Below are positions 14,718 to 21,853 of a DNA stretch of 29,323 nt, one piece after another. The DNA comes from CAYVMD01 sp964452465 (lineage in GTDB: Bacteria; Armatimonadota; JACIXR01). The notes beneath the pieces are model-generated. The model searched no databases. It was not told the origin of the DNA and saw only the letters and a list, made by a program, of their open reading frames with translations. Location of the stretch: the NCBI GenBank assembly GCA_964452465.1, contig CAYVMD010000026.1, positions 1-29,323 of the forward strand. The letters run 5' to 3'. The position numbers and the translations under genes are program-made. The stretch's first letter is position 1. Each line of letters starts with the position of its first letter.

Positions 14718-16313
14718 ATGAAGGTTCGAAGGGCGCTTATAAGCGTATATGATAAAACGGGGATCGTAGATTTCGCCAAAGGTTTGCAGGAGTTGGGCGT
14801 GGAACTGATATCCACGGAGGGAACCGCCGCCCTCTTGAAACAAGAAGGGATAACAGTAGAGGAGGTATCGGAGATCACCGGCTTCCCTCCCCTCCTCTTT
14901 GGTAGGGTGAAGACCCTTCATCCCTTTATCTTCGCCCCCATCCTTGCCAAACGTGACGAGGATAGTTTGAAGGAGCTCGAGGCTATGGGGCTTAAGCCAA
15001 TAGACCTCGTTTGTGTCAACCTTTACCCCTTTGAGAAGGTGGTAAAGCAAAATCCCACCTTGGACTCCGCCTTGGAGATGATAGATATAGGAGGGGTTGC
15101 TCTCCTCAGGGCGGGAGCGAAGAACTTCCCCCATGTTGCCGTGGTTTGTGATCCCGTGGATTACCCATTGGTCCTGAACGAATTGAAGGAAGGGGGGCTT
15201 TCCCTTTCCGAGGAGACCCTCCGCTCCTTGGCGCTCAAGGCTTTCCGGAGGACCTCGCTTTACGATATTCATATTTGGGAATATCTTTCTCAATTCGAGG
15301 AAGATATATTCCCCCCCATATACGAGCTTACCTTAGAAAAGGTGCAAAACCTCCGTTATGGTGAGAATGCCCACCAACGCTCCGCCTTCTATCGTTTTCT
15401 CCCCCCCTTCTCGCTCGGCAACCTCCAGCAATTGGGAGGCAAAGAACTTTCTTTCAATAACATCCTGGACATGGATTGCGCCTGGCGCCTTGCCGAGGAG
15501 TTTGAAGAACCTTGCGCAGTTGTGGTTAAACACGCTAATCCCTGCGGCGTCTGCGTCGACGAGGATATAATCTCCGCCTATGTGAAGGCAAGGGACGCCG
15601 ATGCGGAGTCCTCCTTCGGAGGGGTGGTGGGATTGAACAGGGAGGTCGATGCCCCCCTTGCAGAGGAAATATCCTCTACCTTTATAGAGGTCGTTGTCGC
15701 CCCCTCCTTCACGCCCTCCGCTTTGGACATCCTGAGGGAAAGGCGTAAGAACCTCCGCATAGTGACGATAGAGGGGACGAAATCCCTCTCTCCCGCGAAG
15801 AAGTGGCTTGATATCAGAAGTGTCAAGGGAGGGGTCCTGATACAGGAGGGGGATGATATCTCCCTGAGGGAGTCGGACACGCTCCCTTTGGCCGCGTGTC
15901 CTTCTCGCCTTCCTTCGGAAGGCGAAGAAGCACTCAAGGTCGTGACAAAGAGGCAACCCACTCCCCAGGAGATGGAGGATCTAAAATTTGCTTGGATAGT
16001 TTGCAAATATGTCAAGTCTAACGCCATAGTAGTAGCTCGAGAAAAGGTCACTTTGGGCGTAGGGGGCGGTCAGCCCAGCAGGGTCCGTTCTGCTCGTATA
16101 GCCTTGGAGATGGCGGGGGAAAAGGCAAAGGGAGCGGTTCTGGCTTCCGACGGTTTCTTCCCCTTCCCCGATTCAGTGGAATTAGCCGCGCGCTATGGCA
16201 TAAGCGCGATAATCCAACCCGGTGGCTCGATTAGGGACCAAGAGGTTATAGAATCCGCCGATAAGGCGGGCATCGCCATGGTATTCACTGGCATCCGCCA
16301 CTTCCGGCACTGA
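14718..16313 (+). CDS. purH: Bifunctional AICAR transformylase / IMP cyclohydrolase PurH
   Basis: Catalyses the last two steps of IMP synthesis. The 531 residues hold an N-terminal MGS-like IMP cyclohydrolase domain (about 1-195: ISVYDKTGIVDFA, STEGTAALL, GRVKTLHP, NLYPFE, IDIGGVALLRAGAKN) and a C-terminal AICAR transformylase domain (about 200-531: NLRYGENAHQ, the VKHANPCG catalytic block with Lys271 and His272, KYVKSNAIVV, GGGQPSRVRSARIA, IIQPGGSIRDQEVI, VFTGIRHF). It has its own promoter and AAGGAG seven bases before the ATG. Residues about 386-399 look inserted: between VLIQEGD and KVVTKR this protein is about 15 residues longer than typical PurH, and that stretch is encoded by a two-hairpin palindrome (15875-15930). 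The frame is intact and all catalytic blocks are present, so it is probably active. Confidence 0.96.
   Translation: MKVRRALISVYDKTGIVDFAKGLQELGVELISTEGTAALLKQEGITVEEVSEITGFPPLLFGRVKTLHPFIFAPILAKRDEDSLKELEAMGLKPIDLVCVNLYPFEKVVKQNPTLDSALEMIDIGGVALLRAGAKNFPHVAVVCDPVDYPLVLNELKEGGLSLSEETLRSLALKAFRRTSLYDIHIWEYLSQFEEDIFPPIYELTLEKVQNLRYGENAHQRSAFYRFLPPFSLGNLQQLGGKELSFNNILDMDCAWRLAEEFEEPCAVVVKHANPCGVCVDEDIISAYVKARDADAESSFGGVVGLNREVDAPLAEEISSTFIEVVVAPSFTPSALDILRERRKNLRIVTIEGTKSLSPAKKWLDIRSVKGGVLIQEGDDISLRESDTLPLAACPSRLPSEGEEALKVVTKRQPTPQEMEDLKFAWIVCKYVKSNAIVVAREKVTLGVGGGQPSRVRSARIALEMAGEKAKGAVLASDGFFPFPDSVELAARYGISAIIQPGGSIRDQEVIESADKAGIAMVFTGIRHFRH
15873..15930 (+). repeat. In-frame two-hairpin palindromic insertion inside purH
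   Basis: GGACACGC (15875-15882) pairs perfectly with GCGTGTCC (15894-15901) around an 11-nt loop. A second hairpin (15901-15930) pairs CGCCTTCC with GGAAGGCG around a TTC loop, extended by CTTCT/AGAAG with one bulged base. A TCGGA direct repeat lies at 15873-15877 and 15915-15919, 42 nt (14 codons) apart; removing one repeat plus the interval would leave a linker of near-normal length for PurH. Bases 15896-15925 match 24523-24552 at 25 of 30 positions, in the same reading frame. Confidence 0.7.
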
Positions 16314-16318
16314 GCCTT

Positions 16319-17149
16319 TTATAACTCCTTCTCCATATGCCAATACACCCGCGAAATATTGGCGCGAACGGTGCGCCAATAAAAACAGATGGGTCCCACC
16401 CATGGGATCACCGCTTTTTTATACCCCAATTTCTTCAGGTCCATCAGACTGCGTCGCAGAAGTTCTCCCCCAATTCCCCTTCGTCTGAAATCCTCTCGCG
16501 TTCCCGTCGGTCCGAAAAACCCAGGATTGACCACTTCATAGGCAGCAAAAGCTATTATCTCCCCCCTTTGGAGGGCGACATGGCAGGAGATAGGTTGGTT
16601 CTTGTAAGCCCTGAGCGTTTCCTCTAACCAACCCTCGGAGAAATTGGTGAGCATGAACTCCTCCAGTAGTTTCTCGTCTCCTCTCTCTAATCTTCGTATC
16701 TCCACTCCGGGGATTTCCTTATCCTCGTGATGAAAATCCTCCAAGTCCACCTCCATATCTATAGCCTCTCCTGTCTTCGCATAACCTCTTTTGGAAAAGA
16801 AGCAGAAAGCCTCCGTATAGCGGGGATCCAAACCAGGGAAGAAATACCCCACACACCCTCCCAGAACCGCTTTCTTAGAGGATTTCTCCCTTGCCCTTCT
16901 CTCCCATTCCTCCAATATCCTTCCTCCCCATCCCTTCTCCGCTGCCATGATCTTTATGTGAGCGTTCTCTCCCCTCTTAACTCCCAATATCACTGCCTTC
17001 CCTTCTTCCAGGATGTTCAGGTCGGGGTCGAAAAAGGGATCCTCGAAGATCCTCGCTCTGACTTGAGACAGGGAAAAGGAATCCAAATAAAGCTTTTCAT
17101 TGAGGAAATTGGTTATCCATTCCAGATCTTTTTCCTCTACACTCCTCAT
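16319..17149 (-). CDS. Acetyltransferase with two GNAT domains
   Basis: 276 residues from the ATG at 17149, which follows AAAGGAGG by eight bases; longer in-frame starts lack such a site. The N-terminal GNAT-like half (about 1-130) includes AAEKGWGGRILEEWERRARE, resembling the acetyl-CoA helix. The C-terminal GNAT domain (about 145-276) has FGPTGTREDFRRRGIGGELL, the pyrophosphate-binding loop, followed by LKKLGYKKAVIPWVGPICFY. Tandem GNAT proteins acetylate small amines, amino sugars or protein N termini; the substrate here is not evident. It is the last gene of the lrp-aminotransferase-radical SAM run, 20 nt after its upstream neighbour, and converges with purH with five bases between the stops. 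Confidence 0.82.
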   Translation of the reverse strand: MRSVEEKDLEWITNFLNEKLYLDSFSLSQVRARIFEDPFFDPDLNILEEGKAVILGVKRGENAHIKIMAAEKGWGGRILEEWERRAREKSSKKAVLGGCVGYFFPGLDPRYTEAFCFFSKRGYAKTGEAIDMEVDLEDFHHEDKEIPGVEIRRLERGDEKLLEEFMLTNFSEGWLEETLRAYKNQPISCHVALQRGEIIAFAAYEVVNPGFFGPTGTREDFRRRGIGGELLRRSLMDLKKLGYKKAVIPWVGPICFYWRTVRANISRVYWHMEKEL

Positions 17150-17169
17150 AATGGGTTCCTCCTTTCTCT

Positions 17170-17967
17170 TTAAAATGCCAAATCCCAAGAGATACGGGAA
17201 CCTGCCATTATCCTTTTTATCTCCTCCTTAAGTTCATCTATATAGAAAGGGGATTTTGCATATTCTAAGCGCTCAACGGCGGAACTCCCGAACCTCTCAT
17301 AGATGGGTCTTATCCTACCTCCCACATAACTATCGATGTAATGGAGGGAATCGAAGGAAATGAAATCCAAATTGGCTTCTTCTATCTCCTTCACCATTTG
17401 GGGAAGGAGGTTTTCGGTGAAATATGGCAGAATGGGGTTTATAAGGATGCCCGTCCTTATCCCTCTATTCTTTAATTCCTTAGCGGTTTTCAAGCGAAGG
17501 GAGGGCAAGGATGCCTTGGGTTCGAAGAGGCGCGCTATCTCATCGTCCAGCAGGGCAAGAGAGAAGGCTACTTGAAAGCGAGGGCTTTTGCTCAATACAT
17601 CCGTATCCCTCAGCACCCTTTCCGATTTGGTGAGCAGGAACAGATTAAGGGGAGAATCTGCGAGGATGGATATGCACTGACGTGAAATCTGGAAGGTTTC
17701 CTCTACGGGTTGATAGGCATCGCAAACGGTGGATATGAAAACCGTTCCCTCGCGGAACCTCCTAATCTCTCGTTCCAAGATCTTGGAGGCGTTTATCTTT
17801 ACCTCCACCCAAGTGCCCCAAGGAGTATCCCTATGCCGCCAGCGGGATATATAGGTGGCATAGCAATATCTGCAAGCGTGTTCACAACCCACATAGGGGT
17901 TGAGGGTAAAAAAGGAGGAACCGCTTCGATTCAGCAAAGATTTAGATTCTCTAAGGATTATCTCCAT
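17170..17967 (-). CDS. SplB-like radical SAM protein (COG1533 type)
   Basis: 265 residues. The radical SAM cluster motif is C28-x3-C32-x2-C35 in LNPYVGCEHACRYCYA, the wording typical of the spore photoproduct lyase-like group. Downstream, VFISTVCDAYQPVEETFQISRQC and the LLTKSERVLRD segment also fit. Most members outside spore formers have no assigned reaction, and at 265 residues this one is shorter than true SplB (about 340), so spore DNA repair should not be assumed. The ATG at 17967 overlaps the aminotransferase end by 17 nt and follows AGGAG, suggesting coupling. Confidence 0.85.
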   Translation of the reverse strand: MEIILRESKSLLNRSGSSFFTLNPYVGCEHACRYCYATYISRWRHRDTPWGTWVEVKINASKILEREIRRFREGTVFISTVCDAYQPVEETFQISRQCISILADSPLNLFLLTKSERVLRDTDVLSKSPRFQVAFSLALLDDEIARLFEPKASLPSLRLKTAKELKNRGIRTGILINPILPYFTENLLPQMVKEIEEANLDFISFDSLHYIDSYVGGRIRPIYERFGSSAVERLEYAKSPFYIDELKEEIKRIMAGSRISWDLAF

Positions 17968-19144
17968 TTATCTCCTCGGGGACGAGGAGGGAGGGGCGTA
18001 ATTTCGCGAGGAATTCTCCCATGCGCTTCAGAGCGGTGCGTAGGTCATCGAGCGAGGAAGCGTATGTGCATCGAATGAAACCCTCCCCCGCGGATCCGAA
18101 AACGGAGCCCGGGATAACCACCACCTTATGTTCTTTCAAAAGGCGCTCCGCGAATTCCTCATCCGAGGATACCCATTTTTTGACCGAGGGGAATATATAG
18201 AACGCCCCTTTGGGTTCCACTACCTCGAAGCCTAATTCCCTTAAGCCAGCGTAGAAGAACCTCCTCCGTTGATTATAGGATTCCACCATTTCTTTAACTT
18301 CCGTATCCCTCTTTAAGGCTTCTAACCCTGCTTTCTGGGCTATGATGGAAGCACAAAGCATCGTGTACTGATGGATCTTCATCATCGCGGATATGATCTC
18401 CCTATTCCCACAGGCGTATCCTAATCTCCAGCCAGTCATTGCGTAGGCTTTGGAGAAACCGTTCACCAAAATCGTCCTCTCCTTCATGTTGGGCAAGGAA
18501 GCGAAAGGAACATGCTCACCCTCGTAGACCAATCTATCGTATATCTCGTCCGATATCACCAAAAGATCGTGCTCCTCTACTATTTGGGCAATTTCTAAAA
18601 GGGTTGCTTTGTCCATTACCGCTCCCGTGGGGTTATTGGGGTAATTCAATATCAGTGCCTTTGTCCTTTTGGAAATGAGGGTTCTAAGACGGGAGGGATT
18701 GATTTTAAACTCTTCCTCGGGGAGGGTGTGAAGAATCACTGGTTTTCCCTCCGCTAATTGGACGCAGGGTAGATAGGAGACATAGGAGGGTTGATGGATT
18801 ATCACCTCGTCGCCTGGGTCAACGATGGCGCGGATGGCGAGATCTATCGCCTCGCTTGCTCCTACTGTAACCAATATCTCGCCCTCTGGATCATATCGAA
18901 GACCATATAACCTTTCCAGATGCTTGCTTATCGCCTCGCGCAATTCCAAGAGTCCCCAATTGGAGGTGTAGTTAGTGGAGCCGTTCTCCAAGGCGAATAT
19001 CCCCGCTTCCCTTATATACCAAGGAGTGACGAAATCAGGTTCTCCTACCCCCAAAGAGATTACCCCTTCCATCTGGGTGGCTAAATCGAAGAAACGCCTT
19101 ATCCCCGAAGGTGGTAGTTGTCTGACTCTCTTAGATATCCTCAT
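17951..19144 (-). CDS. PLP-dependent aminotransferase, AlaT/PatA-like (class I, subgroup I-gamma)
   Basis: 397 residues. The PLP-binding Lys is Lys232 in GFSKAYAMTGWRLGYA; NYPNNPTG (167-174) and SDEIYDRL with Asp199 are the other cofactor contacts, and GFIRCTYASS carries the carboxylate-binding Arg. The N terminus (RQLPPSGIRRFFDLA, SLGVGEPDFVTPW) is typical of the Firmicutes-type group that includes B. subtilis AlaT (alanine transaminase) and PatA (N-acetyl-diaminopimelate aminotransferase). The ATG overlaps the stop of an Lrp/AsnC gene as ATGA. That pairing matches alaR-alaT, so alanine synthesis is the favoured role, with PatA-like activity as the alternative. A tail of about 17 residues after the last conserved helix is not family-typical. 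Confidence 0.9.
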   Translation of the reverse strand: MRISKRVRQLPPSGIRRFFDLATQMEGVISLGVGEPDFVTPWYIREAGIFALENGSTNYTSNWGLLELREAISKHLERLYGLRYDPEGEILVTVGASEAIDLAIRAIVDPGDEVIIHQPSYVSYLPCVQLAEGKPVILHTLPEEEFKINPSRLRTLISKRTKALILNYPNNPTGAVMDKATLLEIAQIVEEHDLLVISDEIYDRLVYEGEHVPFASLPNMKERTILVNGFSKAYAMTGWRLGYACGNREIISAMMKIHQYTMLCASIIAQKAGLEALKRDTEVKEMVESYNQRRRFFYAGLRELGFEVVEPKGAFYIFPSVKKWVSSDEEFAERLLKEHKVVVIPGSVFGSAGEGFIRCTYASSLDDLRTALKRMGEFLAKLRPSLLVPEEINGDNP

Positions 19145-19620
19145 GGTGACACTGTGAGCCTTTTATTCCTCTCCTCTTCCACAAACAACTCTCCATCATG
19201 TTTGTACTTTTTGAGAAGGAAATGGGTTTCCGTGGAAGTAACTCCCTCGATGGTAGCGAGTTTAGTCGCTACGAACTCCGCAATATCCTTCAAGTTCTTC
19301 CCCTCCACAACTATCTTTAAATCGGAGCGCCCAGAGACAAGATATACAGAGTGAACCTCGGGGAACCTGTAAATCCTCCGCGCTACCTCGTCAAACCCCT
19401 TATCCCTCGAAGGAATGACCTTTATATCTATGAAAGCGAAGACCTTCCCTTCGCTTATTCTCTCCCAGTCTATGATCGCCTTATAACGGCGGATGATCCT
19501 GTTCTCCTCGCAATACTTTATTATTTTCTCTACCTCTTCAACCTCTTTCCCTGTCAATGTAGCTATCTCTTGAGGAGAAAGTTGCGCATTTTCCTCGAGG
19601 AGCTTGAGTATTTCTTCCAA
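19141..19620 (-). CDS. Lrp/AsnC family transcriptional regulator (AlaR-like)
   Basis: 159 residues from the TTG at 19620, chosen because GGAGG lies eight bases upstream; a GTG at 19629 overlaps that site and is unlikely. Residues about 1-45 form a winged helix-turn-helix (LLEENAQLSPQEIATLTG) and about 60-140 the RAM/ligand-binding domain (VFAFIDIKV, VHSVYLVSGRSDLKIVVEGKNLKDIAEFV, IEGVTSTETHFLLKKYK). Such proteins sense amino acids and bind DNA as dimers to octamers. It is the first gene of its run, overlapping the aminotransferase by four bases, and lies opposite a promoter region with an inverted repeat, so control of its own operon and of the divergent gene is likely. Confidence 0.9.
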   Translation of the reverse strand: MEEILKLLEENAQLSPQEIATLTGKEVEEVEKIIKYCEENRIIRRYKAIIDWERISEGKVFAFIDIKVIPSRDKGFDEVARRIYRFPEVHSVYLVSGRSDLKIVVEGKNLKDIAEFVATKLATIEGVTSTETHFLLKKYKHDGELFVEEERNKRLTVSP

Positions 19621-19648
19621 ATGAATCACCTCCGATCAACAGTGATTT

Positions 19649-19677
19649 ATTTTATATGAAATACAGACATTGGTAAA
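19649..19677 (-). promoter_or_regulatory. Probable promoter of the lrp-aminotransferase operon
   Basis: Read on the minus strand: TTTACC (19677-19672), a 17-nt spacer, then TAAAAT (19654-19649). Four of six and five of six consensus bases match. The Lrp gene starts about 30 nt downstream. Confidence 0.5.
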
Positions 19678-19712
19678 CTGTGAGCCCAAGTCCAAAAATT
19701 TTACAGTTTGCC
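19672..19712. promoter_or_regulatory. Inverted repeat operator candidate shared by divergent promoters
   Basis: GGTAAACTGT (19672-19681) and ACAGTTTGCC (19703-19712) are reverse complements at 9 of 10 positions, with 21 bases between. The arm centres are 31 bp apart, about three helical turns, so a protein could sit on one face of the helix. The left arm covers the minus-strand -35 box and the right arm overlaps the plus-strand -35 box. The adjacent Lrp/AsnC protein is the obvious candidate ligand; this is inference. Confidence 0.55.
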
Positions 19713-19728
19713 CTTCTTTCGCTATAAT
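19700..19728 (+). promoter_or_regulatory. Strong sigma-70-type promoter for the cyclophilin-like gene
   Basis: TTTACA (19700-19705), exactly 17 bases, then a perfect TATAAT (19723-19728). Transcription would begin near 19735, giving a leader of about 20 nt that contains AGGAGGT (19742-19748) before the ATG at 19755. This is the best promoter match I found in the window. Confidence 0.8.
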
Positions 19729-19754
19729 TTAAAAAATACCGAGGAGGTGTCAAG

Positions 19755-20156
19755 ATGAAGGTTAAGATAATCTTTGAAAAGTCCAAGGTAGAAGTAGAAG
19801 GGGAATTATTCGATAACGAAACCGCCCGGAGGATCTATGGGGCTTTGCCTTTCACTTCCAAAGCAGAAAGATGGGGGAAGGAGATATATTTCTCCATACC
19901 CGTGTCTTGCCCTCCCGAGAACCAAAAAGAAGTTGTGGAAGAGGGGGACATGGGGTACTGGCCGCCGGGATCCGCTTGGTGCATCTTCTTCGGACCAACC
20001 CCCATAAGCAGAGGGGGCGAGATAAGACCTGCCAGTGCGGTCAACATCTTTGGGCGCACTAATGCCTCGCCCGAGGAATTAGACAAAGTGAAGGAGGGAG
20101 AACCCTTAAGGGTGGAGAAATTGGAGGCACCGAGTTGTTGCTCGTCGAAGGAATGA
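19755..20156 (+). CDS. Cyclophilin-like-fold protein (TM1367/DUF369 type)
   Basis: 133 residues, small and cytoplasmic. The pattern KVKIIFEKSKVEVEGELFDN, then ALPFTSKAERWGKEIYFSIPV, GDMGYWPPGSAWCIFFGPTPIS and SAVNIFGR is characteristic of the family whose Thermotoga member TM1367 has a cyclophilin-like beta barrel. Peptidyl-prolyl isomerase activity has not been established for the family and the function is unknown. A CysCys pair lies near the C terminus. It is driven by a strong promoter that shares an operator-like repeat with the divergent Lrp gene. mtaB follows after 69 bp. Confidence 0.85.
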   Translation: MKVKIIFEKSKVEVEGELFDNETARRIYGALPFTSKAERWGKEIYFSIPVSCPPENQKEVVEEGDMGYWPPGSAWCIFFGPTPISRGGEIRPASAVNIFGRTNASPEELDKVKEGEPLRVEKLEAPSCCSSKE

Positions 20157-20225
20157 GGCAAGTTGTTTTCCCTGTCAAAGGTAGGTGAACATTTCTTTTT
20201 CCTTTGGAGGCGAAGTGAATAGCGC

Positions 20226-21557
20226 ATGGAAAGGAAGTCAGCAGTTGCTATCTTTACCTTAGGTTGTAAAGTTAATCAATATGAGAGTCAAAGGATCGCA
20301 CGAGGTATTTTGAGGGAGGGTTTACCCCTCTCCCCCGAAGGGGATATATGTATATTGAACGCCTGTGCGGTCACCGCGCGCGCGGACAGAAAGACGAGGC
20401 AGATAATATATCAGGCGAGGAAAGGCGGAAAGATGTTAATCGTTACCGGATGTATTGCTCCACCCCTTCTTGAAAGGATAAGGAAGGAGATGCCCGATGT
20501 CATGGTTGTCCCTCAGGATAAGAAGGAAGAGATCCCCAATCTTTTAAAGGATATAGTGAAGCCTTCGCTTCCGGAGAAGAGCATGGCATATCCTTCTTTG
20601 ACCCCTGCTCAGCAGCTTAGATCAGCGGTGGGGAGAACAAGGGCATACGTTGCTATTCAAAATGGTTGCGATGGATTCTGTAATTATTGTATAGTGCCCT
20701 ACATGAGGGGGAAACCCCGCAGCCGTCCTCCTGAAGAGGTAAAGGAAGAGATTAAGGAACTGCTCCATTATGGCTTCAAGGAGATCGTCCTCTGTGGGAT
20801 AAGGTTGGGCAAATATGGTGTGGACTTAAAGGGACATAGTTTGCTTCCTTCTCTTATCGAGGAGATAGCTGGTTGGGAGGGGGATTTTCGTATAAGGTTG
20901 AGCTCTCTTGAGCCTATGGATGTGGAAGAAGAACTTCTGCAGGCTTGCAGGGTGGAGAAGGTCTGCCCCCATTTTCACCTTCCCCTCCAATCTGGTTCGG
21001 ATAAAGTCTTAAAGCAGATGGGGAGGAAGTATACAGTGGGGTTCTATCTCGATCTAACCGAGAAGATAAAGAGCCTGTTTCCTTCCGTAGCCATAACCAC
21101 CGATATCATAGTGGGCTTCCCAGGGGAAACGGAGGAGGATTTCGAGAGGACCGTAGAAGTTTGTGAGGAAGTTGGTTTTGCCAAGATGCATGTATTTCCC
21201 TTTTCCCCTCGCCCAGGCACAGCGGCTGAGAAGTGGGATGGTGTAAGGATAGAGGAGAAGAAGCGCAGGGCGGAGATATTGCGTGCTTTGGGGGAGAAAT
21301 TATCCCTTTCTTTCCGAGAGCAACTGGTGAATGAAAGGATATGGGTTTTGTTTCAGGGGAAAAGGGGACCCTTATGGGAGGGGCTTTCCCATAATTACAT
21401 AAAGGTGTATTCTAAAGAAGCACCTTCGAGAGATCTTCACTGGTGCTATGTAGAGGGGCTTTATAGAGAAGGTTTGGAGGTAAAACCTGAAGAAGGAGGT
21501 ATCGAGAATGGAAAGGTGTGTATTCTGCATGATAGCGGAAGGCAAGATAAGCGCTAG
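20226..21557 (+). CDS. mtaB: tRNA t6A37 methylthiotransferase MtaB
   Basis: Radical SAM enzyme that converts t6A to ms2t6A at position 37 of tRNAs reading ANN codons. The 443 residues have the MTTase domain with cluster cysteines Cys14 (TLGCKVNQYE), Cys47 and Cys76, the radical SAM motif Cys148-x3-Cys152-x2-Cys155 in NGCDGFCNYCIVPYMRG, FHLPLQSGSDKVLKQMGRKYT, TTDIIVGFPGETEEDF and HVFPFSPRPGT, then a C-terminal TRAM-like region. GCKVNQYE favours MtaB over MiaB or RimO. The ATG at 20226 is the first possible start (an in-frame stop precedes it); GGAGG is 15 bases upstream, rather far. The 3' end overlaps the HIT gene by 50 nt, a neighbour often seen with mtaB. Confidence 0.93.
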   Translation: MERKSAVAIFTLGCKVNQYESQRIARGILREGLPLSPEGDICILNACAVTARADRKTRQIIYQARKGGKMLIVTGCIAPPLLERIRKEMPDVMVVPQDKKEEIPNLLKDIVKPSLPEKSMAYPSLTPAQQLRSAVGRTRAYVAIQNGCDGFCNYCIVPYMRGKPRSRPPEEVKEEIKELLHYGFKEIVLCGIRLGKYGVDLKGHSLLPSLIEEIAGWEGDFRIRLSSLEPMDVEEELLQACRVEKVCPHFHLPLQSGSDKVLKQMGRKYTVGFYLDLTEKIKSLFPSVAITTDIIVGFPGETEEDFERTVEVCEEVGFAKMHVFPFSPRPGTAAEKWDGVRIEEKKRRAEILRALGEKLSLSFREQLVNERIWVLFQGKRGPLWEGLSHNYIKVYSKEAPSRDLHWCYVEGLYREGLEVKPEEGGIENGKVCILHDSGRQDKR

Positions 21558-21849
21558 GAAGGTTATGGAGGACGAGGATGTAGTTGCTTTCCACGACCTC
21601 AATCCCCAGGCGCCCATACATATCCTGGTGGTACCCAAAAAGCACTTTGCCACCCTCCAGAACGCAGAGGAGCAGGATGTAGCCCTGTTGGGAAAATTGC
21701 TGCTCACAGTTAAGGAGATTGCTAAGAAGTTTCACCTTAAGGATGGTTATAGGGTGGTTATAAACGCTGGTGAGATGGGTGGACAGGTTATCCCTCATCT
21801 TCACCTGCACCTTTTAGGGGGACGGCAAATGTCCTGGCCACCGGGGTAA
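21508..21849 (+). CDS. HIT family nucleotide hydrolase/transferase (HinT-like)
   Basis: 113 residues. The histidine triad is His97-x-His99-x-His101 in PHLHLHLLGGRQMSWPPG, typical of the HinT group, which hydrolyses nucleoside 5'-phosphoramidates and aminoacyl-adenylates. Cys4 and Cys7 in CVFCMIAEGKI, with later histidines, fit the zinc-binding variant. VPKKHFATL and NAGEMGGQVIPH are also family-typical. GGAGG lies ahead of the ATG inside the end of mtaB, and a ZIP transporter starts four bases after its stop. Confidence 0.93.
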   Translation: MERCVFCMIAEGKISARKVMEDEDVVAFHDLNPQAPIHILVVPKKHFATLQNAEEQDVALLGKLLLTVKEIAKKFHLKDGYRVVINAGEMGGQVIPHLHLHLLGGRQMSWPPG

Positions 21850-21853
21850 AAAG

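Noticed and set aside
14355..15293. Long minus-strand reading frame opposite the start of purH.
   Set aside because: It is antisense to a clear, conserved gene and its composition is that of a shadow frame; only its last third lies in the intergenic region.
15608..15622. CCTCC-TTC-GGAGG hairpin in purH.
   Set aside because: It encodes the conserved SerPheGlyGly segment of the enzyme, so it is explained by protein conservation and codon choice.
17968..18000. Perfect 7-bp hairpin in the aminotransferase 3' end, coding for a non-conserved tail.
   Set aside because: It might be an eroded copy of the element or a weak terminator; sequence similarity to the better copies is too low to claim.
20315..20345. 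Two adjacent small hairpins in mtaB encoding LeuProLeuSerProGluGlyAsp.
   Set aside because: The MtaB protein is not longer than usual at this point, so an insertion is not supported.
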